A DNA stretch of 12,379 nt from JBAPRR01 sp049281195. GTDB taxonomy: Bacteria; Actinomycetota; Acidimicrobiia; Acidimicrobiales; CAVXTF01. Each line of letters starts with the position of its first letter. Position 1 is the first letter of the stretch. The translations under genes and the position numbers were made by a program. Under the pieces are notes generated by a model. It saw nothing but the letters and a program-made list of their open reading frames with translations. It was not told the DNA's origin and did not search any database. This document shows, one piece after another, positions 7,245 through 12,379 of this stretch. The stretch covers positions 1 through 12,379 of the forward strand of contig JBAPRR010000326.1 in NCBI GenBank assembly GCA_049281195.1, given 5' to 3'.

Positions 7245-7287
7245 CGTCCGTTCTTGAAGAAGCCTCCCGAAACCGGGTCCGAAGTCG

Positions 7288-7608
7288 TCACGACGTGACT
7301 CCGGGGTCGGCTCCGCCTGCAGCGGTGGGCAAATCGGGAAGAAGAGCTTTGACGGCGCCGGCAATACCCGAGGCGTATTGCTTTTCAGTGGCGTACGACT
7401 GGCTGAAGTTGCCTGTTCCTTTCTCGTTTGCAAAATGAGGTCGCTCCAAGTACAAGTCTCCCTCGAGGATCCCCGCAGTGGCGATGGACGCTGCAACCTG
7501 ACCGCCGAAAAGTGGTCGAGGACGACTCCGCCCAGACCGAGCACGACGAATACGACGATCACTATCACGAACGCCTGACGAGGGATCGCTGAGGCCCTTC
7601 TCGAGCAT
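7288..7608 (-). pseudogene. Small single-helix membrane protein gene, split between frames
   Basis: Unrecognised, but coding signal is clear. ATG 7608 has AAGGA 9 nt upstream and begins MLEKGLSDPS. From about 7577 to 7512 the good coding frame is shifted by +1 and encodes a transmembrane helix, FVIVIVVFVVLGLGGVVL. From 7509 the original frame resumes as GGQVAASIATAGILEGDLYL and runs to the stop at 7288. In the helix stretch 18 of 22 codons end in G or C in the shifted frame, against 3 of 20 in the ATG frame. One extra base near 7575-7584 and one missing T in the TTTT run at 7508-7511 would restore a protein of about 106 residues: short cytoplasmic N-terminus, one helix, and a polar extracytoplasmic domain. 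It may be a decaying gene, a compensated gene, or sequence error. The stop overlaps a GTG that could start the next gene. Confidence 0.6.
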
Positions 7609-7612
7609 CGCC

Positions 7613-7635
7613 GATCGTCCTTGAGCCGAACGATC
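7613..7635 (-). promoter_or_regulatory. Hairpin holding the Shine-Dalgarno site of the frame-split gene
   Basis: On the minus strand GATCGT and ACGATC are perfect 6-bp arms around an 11-nt loop. The AAGGA of the ribosome binding site (7618-7622) lies mostly in the loop, with its last base in the stem. It could modulate translation of the ATG at 7608, or be an operator half-site pair, or chance. Confidence 0.3.
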
Positions 7636-7730
7636 ACCAGGTGGCGAGCTCCGCTCAGGCGAGTCGGGACACTTGTTACCGGGGTCAGTCACGTAGATTT
7701 CCCCGATTCGATCTGCGTGGGCCAGGTGCG

Positions 7731-7762
7731 CTGCCTGCGTTAATCTCCTAATCCCCAGGCAG
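7731..7762. promoter_or_regulatory. Inverted repeat enclosing a tandem octamer, upstream of the SCO operon
   Basis: CTGCCTG (7731-7737) and CAGGCAG (7756-7762) are perfect 7-bp arms. The spacer contains two head-to-tail octamers, TAATCTCC (7741-7748) and TAATCCCC (7749-7756), that differ at one base. TAATCT also fits the TANNNT -10 pattern and would start transcription about 50 nt before ATG 7804. This is the most structured part of the 195-bp divergent gap and is a natural candidate operator for the TetR protein encoded at the end of the downstream operon. All of this is inference from sequence shape. Confidence 0.4.
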
Positions 7763-7803
7763 AAATAGCGACAGCGAGCACTCGTGCGCAGGATGGTTCT
7801 CTG

Positions 7804-9660
7804 ATGCCCGGAATGGGTCAGGCCCCACCGACAAACGACCCGATTGTGGTTTCTGCGTTTCACACTGCACTCGCACATCAGGGGCTGATCATCCTCGCTC
7901 TGCTGGCTCTACTGGCGATTGCCTGGAACGCGATCAGGACGATGCAGTTTCGAAGATCCGTAGGCGACGGTCACGTGACCGTCGCGGATGAACCCCGAAC
8001 GATCGGCTCCGCACCTGGGGAGCCTCCGGCACGGCGGATCCTGCGAACCGGCTTCGGAATCCTCTGGCTATTTGACGGTCTTCTGCAACTCCAGTCTGCG
8101 ATGCCACTTGGAATGCCCGGGAACGTCATTCAACCCGCGGGAAGCACCTCGCGTGGGTGGGTGCAAGGGACCGTCAACTTTGGCATTTCCATATGGGAGA
8201 GACACCCGGTCCAGGCAGCCGCTGCGACCGTGTGGATCCAACTTGGAATCGGCGCCCTGCTTCTCGTTGCATCCCGTGGACGCTGGTCGCGTTTTGCAGC
8301 CTTCGCTTCGATCGGCTGGGGCTTGATCGTCTGGATCTTCGGAGAGGCATTCGGGGGCATTTTCGCCCCTGGCCTTTCGTGGCTCTTTGGCGCTCCCGGT
8401 TCGGTGCTTCTTTACGTCGTTGCGGGAATTCTCATTGCCATACCGGAAAGTGCCTGGTCCGACTACCGACTCGGAAGGAAACTGCTCGTCGGCTCAGGAT
8501 GCTTTTCCCTGTTGATGGCGTCGCTGCAGGCCTGGCCGGGTCGTGGGTTCTGGCAGGGCTCAAGCGCGAGCGGGAACGGCTCCCTCGCAACGATGCTCCA
8601 GCAGATGGTCGAGACATCGCAACCTCAGATCGTGAAAACTGCGGTGTCGGCGTTTCTGAGCTTCGACTTGTCGCACGGATGGGCAGTGAACCTCTTCGTG
8701 GTTCTCGCCCTTGTTGCGATCGGTGTACTTCTCTTTACGGACCGGCCGCACCTCTTACGCGCCGGCTTGTCCGGTGCGACCGTTCTGTGCCTCGCTGATT
8801 GGCTCCTCGTCCAGGACCTCGGGATATTCGGTGGGACCGGCACCGACCCGAACACGATGCCTCCCATCATTCTTCTGATCGTCGGCGCCTATGTGGCCTA
8901 TACCAGGCCGCCGCTGCCCGCGACGGAGGTAGCTCGTGTGGCACCACCGGCCGGCTCTGGCAGCAGTCCGATCGCATCCCCGTGGTGGGCGCGGATTTCG
9001 GGAAGGGAGCTGGTCCGCGGACTGGCCGCTGTCGGCGCCATTGCGATAGTGCTCGTCGGGGCCGTCCCCATGGCATTCGCTTCGGTCAACTCGACCGCAG
9101 ATCCGACCTTGTCCGAAGCCACAGACGGAACGCCAAACGTCGTCAACATCCCCGCGCCCGGATTCGCTCTGGTGAACCAGTCCGATCGTCCGGTGTCACT
9201 CGCGGATCTGAAGGGAAAAGTCGTCGCTCTGACCTTCCTCGACCCCGTGTGCACCAGCGATTGCCCGGTCATCGCACAAGAATTCCGCCAGACCGACAAA
9301 CTGCTCGGAGCACAGAGCCGGAAAATCGCGTTCGTGGCAATCGCGACGAACCAGCTTTATCGATCGGTGTCGGCCCTCGACGCGTTCGACAGGCAGGAAG
9401 GTCTCGAGCACATACCCAACTGGATGTTTCTCACCGGCACAACTAAACAGCTCGCATCGGTATGGAGCGCCTATGGAGTCCAAGAGCAGATAGAACCAGC
9501 CGGCGCCATGGTTGCTCACTCTGACCTCGCCTATGTGATCGACGGGAATGGCAACGAGAGAGTCGAGCTCAACGCCGACCCGACGGCTGGATCAGCGGGC
9601 ACATCGTCGTTCGTCACGGTGCTCGCTTCGGAGTTGAGAAACGTTCTTGACCAGCAGTGA
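7804..9660 (+). CDS. Polytopic membrane protein fused to a C-terminal SCO1/SenC domain
   Basis: 618 residues. The first about 427 carry some ten hydrophobic segments: about 27-44, 80-99, 138-157, 165-188, 198-214, 227-245, 293-312, 320-343, 352-367 and 403-427. They include a Trp/Leu-rich ILWLFDGLLQLQSAMPLGMP stretch that I have no functional name for. Residues 450-618 form a thioredoxin-like SCO domain: LKGKVVALTFLDPVC, the copper-binding CxxxC as Cys483-TSD-Cys487, and the third ligand His572 (VAHSDLAYVID). SCO proteins bind copper outside the membrane and serve cytochrome oxidase assembly or thiol redox work; fused here, the domain should face outside. Usual SCO proteins are about 200 residues with one helix, so the fusion is notable. 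ATG 7804 has AGGA 10 nt upstream; ATG 7813 is an alternative. It is the first gene of a four-gene operon. Confidence 0.85.
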   Translation: MPGMGQAPPTNDPIVVSAFHTALAHQGLIILALLALLAIAWNAIRTMQFRRSVGDGHVTVADEPRTIGSAPGEPPARRILRTGFGILWLFDGLLQLQSAMPLGMPGNVIQPAGSTSRGWVQGTVNFGISIWERHPVQAAAATVWIQLGIGALLLVASRGRWSRFAAFASIGWGLIVWIFGEAFGGIFAPGLSWLFGAPGSVLLYVVAGILIAIPESAWSDYRLGRKLLVGSGCFSLLMASLQAWPGRGFWQGSSASGNGSLATMLQQMVETSQPQIVKTAVSAFLSFDLSHGWAVNLFVVLALVAIGVLLFTDRPHLLRAGLSGATVLCLADWLLVQDLGIFGGTGTDPNTMPPIILLIVGAYVAYTRPPLPATEVARVAPPAGSGSSPIASPWWARISGRELVRGLAAVGAIAIVLVGAVPMAFASVNSTADPTLSEATDGTPNVVNIPAPGFALVNQSDRPVSLADLKGKVVALTFLDPVCTSDCPVIAQEFRQTDKLLGAQSRKIAFVAIATNQLYRSVSALDAFDRQEGLEHIPNWMFLTGTTKQLASVWSAYGVQEQIEPAGAMVAHSDLAYVIDGNGNERVELNADPTAGSAGTSSFVTVLASELRNVLDQQ

Positions 9661-10877
9661 AAGATGAGCCTGCTCGGTCAGGACCAGAATCGGCATCCAT
9701 GCGGAGACGTTCCAATTTCGTTCTGACGTTGGTACTGCTTGTGATCGGCGGTGGTTTGGCTGCCGGTTTCCTGACCGGTTCGTCAACTGGCAGTGCCGAC
9801 GGAGCCACGGCTTGGCTCGCTCCAACATTTTCCACCAGCTTCACCACGGATGCAGGATCGTGGGCGATCGTTCCGATGGGAGATCTGAACGATCCCTTCA
9901 ATACCTTCTGGCAGGCATTCTTCCGTACTTCACCCCAGTCGGCTTGGCGCCTGGTCACCCCTCCGGGAGTCGCAGACAATGGAGGCCTCTCGGTCGAGAC
10001 CAACGGTGCGCAGAGCGATCAGGTTTCGATCGTCTTCGGCCCTACGAATCTATTGAAATTTTCCCCGGTCGCAACCACCGGTGACAACGGAGCCAATTGG
10101 TCTGGCGGCGTCGTACCGTTCGGCACGGCCTCCTCGCCTGACGTATTCGCGCAAGGGACGGTAACGAACGGTGAAGTCGCCGCCCTGCACTCCGGCGGAA
10201 CTGTTGTAGAGGCCGGCTCGTTGTCCGGCTCACAATGGTCTGCAGTCGTATACGCCAAACAGATAGACGATTCCGATGCGGGAAGGCCGTGCGGAGTCGG
10301 AAGTATTACCACTCTGTCCGGTTCACCTGACGATCTGTTCATCGGATCCAGCTGCAACGACCGGGGCGTGGTCGGAATATTCAACTATCGAAGTGGCGGC
10401 AGTATCGAAAGGATCGCACCGGGCCTTCCGTCGTCCGACGGCTCGTTCTCCGTCTTGAGGTTGTCGGCCACAACGGCCGGATTGTTCGCCCTCATCGACG
10501 GCAAGTTGAAGACCGAGAACCGTCTCTTGGCGCTGTGGATGCCGTCCGGTGGCCACGATTGGGCGATATCACCCGGACTCGACATAACGCCGCACAGCCG
10601 GCTCGTCTACGCCGGAATCGGATCTGCGGGTTCGGCGATGATCGAGACACAAACCAATACGGGAGAAGACCAGGCGTTCTCCTCCACCACTGGAGGCGTT
10701 TGGATGCGCCTCCCAACTTTGCCCGCGGGAACCCAAGGGTTGTCCGAGAGTCCAGATGGCCAGATCGACGCATTGTGTATCCACGCTTCGATATTCGACG
10801 ACTGGCGCCTTGAAGGATCCACGTGGCTACAGGTTCAGCACCTCGATGTCCCGATCCAGTACGGATCGTCGAGTTGA
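9657..10877 (+). CDS. Exported or membrane-anchored protein of unknown function
   Basis: 406 residues from a GTG that overlaps the stop of the SCO-fusion gene (GTGA), which suggests translational coupling; ATG 9699 (Met15) is an alternative start. An N-terminal basic stretch (MRRRSN) is followed by one hydrophobic segment at residues 20-38, a signal anchor or an uncleaved signal peptide; there is no lipobox Cys. The rest is rich in Gly, Ser, Thr and Trp, with repeated short beta-like units such as SWAIVPMG, SAWRLVTPPG, HDWAISPGL and GVWMRLPTLP. This is the style of a secreted beta-propeller, though no repeat is exact. Two Cys, in GRPCGVG and GSSCNDRG, could form a disulfide, a plausible client for the SCO domain encoded just upstream. 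No enzyme motif was recognised. The next gene begins 11 nt after the stop. Confidence 0.75.
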   Translation: MKDEPARSGPESASMRRRSNFVLTLVLLVIGGGLAAGFLTGSSTGSADGATAWLAPTFSTSFTTDAGSWAIVPMGDLNDPFNTFWQAFFRTSPQSAWRLVTPPGVADNGGLSVETNGAQSDQVSIVFGPTNLLKFSPVATTGDNGANWSGGVVPFGTASSPDVFAQGTVTNGEVAALHSGGTVVEAGSLSGSQWSAVVYAKQIDDSDAGRPCGVGSITTLSGSPDDLFIGSSCNDRGVVGIFNYRSGGSIERIAPGLPSSDGSFSVLRLSATTAGLFALIDGKLKTENRLLALWMPSGGHDWAISPGLDITPHSRLVYAGIGSAGSAMIETQTNTGEDQAFSSTTGGVWMRLPTLPAGTQGLSESPDGQIDALCIHASIFDDWRLEGSTWLQVQHLDVPIQYGSSS

Positions 10878-10888
10878 GCCTTCCGAAT

Positions 10889-11194
10889 ATGCGCAACCGC
10901 TCAAGTCAGTGGGGCAACTGGTGGAACCCTGTTGTTGTTCGGTGCCGTGCTCCTGCAATTCGCGGTCAGGGCCTGCTCGTGGAGGATCCGACGGCCGGGT
11001 GGCTGGGAATCTCCGGGATCCTGTTGGCCGCGATAGGTGGAATTCTCACCGACTCCGAATCTCTGACAAGGTTCCTGGGCATGACCCTGATGTTGGTGGG
11101 CCCCGCGTTCGCTGTGTTCGCCTACATGATCCCGACGCTTCCGAAGTCGTCGAATGCTCCGGAGCCGGAGGGCGATCTCCTCGAGCAGAGATGA
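10889..11194 (+). pseudogene. Small membrane protein gene with a frame-displaced first helix
   Basis: The ATG frame is open for 101 residues and ends in ATGA overlapping the TetR start, so it can be read through as it stands. However, the stretch 10929-10973 looks coding only in the +1 frame, where it gives a transmembrane helix, GTLLLFGAVLLQFAVRA, with 13 of 15 codons ending in G or C. The ATG frame there reads NPVVVRCRAPAIRGQG with 5 of 14. Both flanks (MRNRSSQWGNWWN, and VEDPTAGWLGISGILLAAIGG onward) look coding in the ATG frame. One extra base near 10913-10931 and one missing base near 10968-10976 would restore a three-helix protein; helices 2 and 3 are ISGILLAAIGGIL and LGMTLMLVGPAFAVFAYM. 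The family is unrecognised. It is the third gene of the SCO operon. As it stands, a two-helix product is possible. Confidence 0.6.
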
Positions 11195-12012
11195 CCGATC
11201 CAGACGTTGAGGACAGCGGTGTATCTCCGGCCACCGGGGATCATCTGGCGGCCACTGACGGCCGTCAGCCGGGTAGGCGCGGTCTGGCAACAAGGATGCG
11301 GCTCCTCGACAGCACAAAGGAGCTGCTCCGGACCACTCCGTGGAGGTCCGTCACTGTCATAGACGTCGCCAGGGCCGCCGGCACGTCCCCGGCCACCTTC
11401 TACCAGTACTTCGAGAACTTCGAGCAGGCGATCCTGGTCCTTGCCGAGGAATTGGTGGACGGAGCGGCAGCCGTGGCGGACCTGGTGGACGGAGATTGGT
11501 CGGAGGAAGCCGGCTGGGACACAGCCCGCCGCCTCGTCATCGGGTTCATGGATTACTGGGAGCGAAATCGTCCGCTGTTCCGGGTGGTCGACCTGGCCAC
11601 AGAAGAGGGCGACCTTCGTTTTCAGGGCCTGAGAGTCCGTGCCCTAAACGCGCTCACGGTGAGCCTGGCCAAAGCCATCACACTGGTGAGAGCCACCCAG
11701 CCCTTCTCAACGGACGGCGTCACGAATGGATTCTCCGGAAATGACCCCATGGCGGTCGCCGCAACGCTCGTGTCCATGCTCGCTCACGTGGCCGCACATC
11801 GCTACGGCTACGAATTCTGGGGCATCAGGACAGATTCGATGTCCGATGTCGAAGCGCGTCTCGTTTACTGGGCCGTGACCGGACGTTCAGTCGATTGCGA
11901 TCCGGAAGACCTCGCCCATCTCCCCGCGCCCAGGACCGGGGCGGTCCTCGGAGGCGGGGCGGCACGCGCCTCAGTTCAAGCTGCGCATCGCCTCGGCCGT
12001 TCGACTACTTGA
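11191..12012 (+). CDS. TetR-family transcriptional regulator
   Basis: 273 residues. After a polar N-terminal tail of about 25 residues the DNA-binding domain runs from GRRGLATRMRLLDSTKELL to the helix-turn-helix VTVIDVARAAGTSPATFYQYFENFEQAIL (in pieces at residues 54-81). ATFYQYF is the recognition-helix region typical of actinobacterial TetR proteins. The ligand domain is helical, with HVAAHRYGYEFWG near its end and a low-complexity Gly/Ala/Arg tail. The ATG overlaps the stop of the small membrane gene (ATGA), so the regulator is made together with the SCO operon. This suggests feedback on the operon promoter; the inverted repeat at 7731-7762 is the best candidate site. A longer in-frame opening back to 10756 lies over the two upstream genes and is not coding. 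The ligand is unknown. Its 3' end overlaps the convergent cyclase gene by 8 bp. Confidence 0.85.
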   Translation: MTDPDVEDSGVSPATGDHLAATDGRQPGRRGLATRMRLLDSTKELLRTTPWRSVTVIDVARAAGTSPATFYQYFENFEQAILVLAEELVDGAAAVADLVDGDWSEEAGWDTARRLVIGFMDYWERNRPLFRVVDLATEEGDLRFQGLRVRALNALTVSLAKAITLVRATQPFSTDGVTNGFSGNDPMAVAATLVSMLAHVAAHRYGYEFWGIRTDSMSDVEARLVYWAVTGRSVDCDPEDLAHLPAPRTGAVLGGGAARASVQAAHRLGRSTT

Positions 12013-12379
12013 TCGCGACGGGGTTGAGCGGCGACCCAGTTCCATCCACGAACGGCAATGGGCTCGCATCGAGGAAGAATGTGTACACGCCGTCCGAAGC
12101 ACAATCGTCAGCCAGTTGATCGAGCACCCAATTCTGCCCCTGGGTCATTCCCATCTCCACGATGTGGAGCAGATGCACAGGGAGGAAGGTCCCCTCTTCT
12201 TCACCGGGATACACCTCGAGCGGGAGGGTGTCCGTGGCAACCGCAGCTACATCATGCGAGTGGAACCACGGCGCGGTCTCGATCGTCAGCCCTGGACTGG
12301 GCCAGGTGTATTTGATCAGGTCTCTTGATCCGCGTCCCCCGATACCGAGATGCTTCATCTGGCCCGTCCGGATAAGGAC
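12005..12379 (-). CDS. Cyclase-family (kynurenine-formamidase-like) hydrolase, 5'-truncated
   Basis: The C-terminal 124 residues of a cyclase-family metal hydrolase; the frame continues past the right edge (VLIRTGQMKH is still coding), so Met at 12358 is internal. Family features are the VLIRTG strand, AAVATDTLPLEVYP, PVHLLHIVEMGM with a conserved His, LADDCASDGVYTFF, and the near-C-terminal GSPLNPVAIK. The N-terminal metal-binding HxGTHxDxPxH motif would be outside the window. Such enzymes hydrolyse amides or lactones with a divalent metal in the cytoplasm; the substrate is unknown. After GM(T), where many relatives have a Glu that ligates the metal (GMTxGE), this one reads GMTQGQN, so the Glu appears to be Gln. 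The stop codon TAG lies inside the 3' end of the TetR gene. Confidence 0.82.
   Translation of the reverse strand, partial: VLIRTGQMKHLGIGGRGSRDLIKYTWPSPGLTIETAPWFHSHDVAAVATDTLPLEVYPGEEEGTFLPVHLLHIVEMGMTQGQNWVLDQLADDCASDGVYTFFLDASPLPFVDGTGSPLNPVAIK

Noticed and set aside
7505..7515. Programmed -1 frameshift at the TTTT run
   Set aside because: The bases before the run do not give a tRNA re-pairing site: Phe on TTT would slip back onto CTT. A homopolymer slip would more easily give +1, the wrong direction. An indel is simpler.
7672..7680. Canonical KstR box TnnAACnnGTTnnA near the divergent region (ACTTGTTAC)
   Set aside because: It matches only 5 of the 6 core bases and one flank, and lies far from the KstR-like gene; it is consistent with chance.
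7609..7878. Upstream extension of the frame-split membrane gene on the minus strand
   Set aside because: It would overlap the SCO-fusion start, is not coding-like, and an AAGGA-preceded ATG at 7608 gives a better start.
10756..11190. Upstream extension of the TetR2 reading frame
   Set aside because: It lies over the end of the exported-protein gene and the small membrane gene, its product is Cys/Ser/Arg-rich without a domain, and the ATGA-coupled start at 11191 sits just before the helix-turn-helix.
1..12379. tRNA, rRNA, CRISPR arrays, insertion sequences or transposase genes
   Set aside because: No cloverleaf-like segment, regularly spaced repeat, terminal inverted repeat or transposase motif was seen on either strand.

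Overview
The window is high-GC DNA (about 60% by eye) with strong G/C bias at third codon positions and mostly short gaps between genes. Three genes appear to start without a leader, with a TANNNT -10 hexamer ending exactly 7 nt before the start codon. The gene content (KstR-like TetR regulator, class-VIII-type serine hydrolase, Zn alcohol dehydrogenase, SCO-fusion membrane protein, cyclase-family enzyme) suggests an actinobacterium. An Acidimicrobiia-like or mycobacterial-type lineage is a guess.

Layout, left to right. (1) 3-1828, plus strand: the C-terminal part of an FAD-dependent oxidoreductase, then an epoxide-hydrolase-type alpha/beta hydrolase with a strong ribosome binding site. (2) 1913-3811, minus strand: a KimA/YdaO-type APC-superfamily transporter, probably for K+. 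It is divergent from 3864-4994, plus strand, a beta-lactamase-fold serine hydrolase. The 52 bp between them hold two back-to-back leaderless promoters. (3) 5002-6081, minus strand: a Zn-dependent alcohol dehydrogenase, downstream of 6236-6889, minus strand, a KstR-like TetR repressor with a near-palindrome over its own -10. (4) 6954-7608, minus strand: two small membrane-protein genes I do not recognise. The upstream one is split between reading frames by two compensating shifts; the downstream one may also carry a shift. (5) 7609-7803: a divergent control region with an inverted repeat enclosing a tandem octamer repeat. (6) 7804-12012, plus strand: a tightly packed four-gene operon made of a polytopic membrane protein fused to an SCO1/SenC copper-type thioredoxin domain, an exported Trp/Gly/Ser-rich protein, a small membrane protein (also frame-split around a transmembrane helix), and a TetR regulator. 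(7) 12005-12379, minus strand: the C-terminal part of a cyclase-family metal hydrolase, convergent with the TetR gene and overlapping it by 8 bp.

How the genes may work together (inference). The oxidoreductase, epoxide hydrolase, alcohol dehydrogenase, serine hydrolase and KstR-like repressor fit an accessory cluster for oxidising and hydrolysing lipid-like or sterol-like compounds. The SCO-fusion operon looks like a self-regulated cell-envelope module for copper or redox work. The part most likely to be undescribed is the divergent pair of small-membrane-protein loci around the 7609-7803 control region, together with the SCO operon. Frame disruptions are concentrated in the small membrane-protein genes, while about 10 kb of large genes show none.
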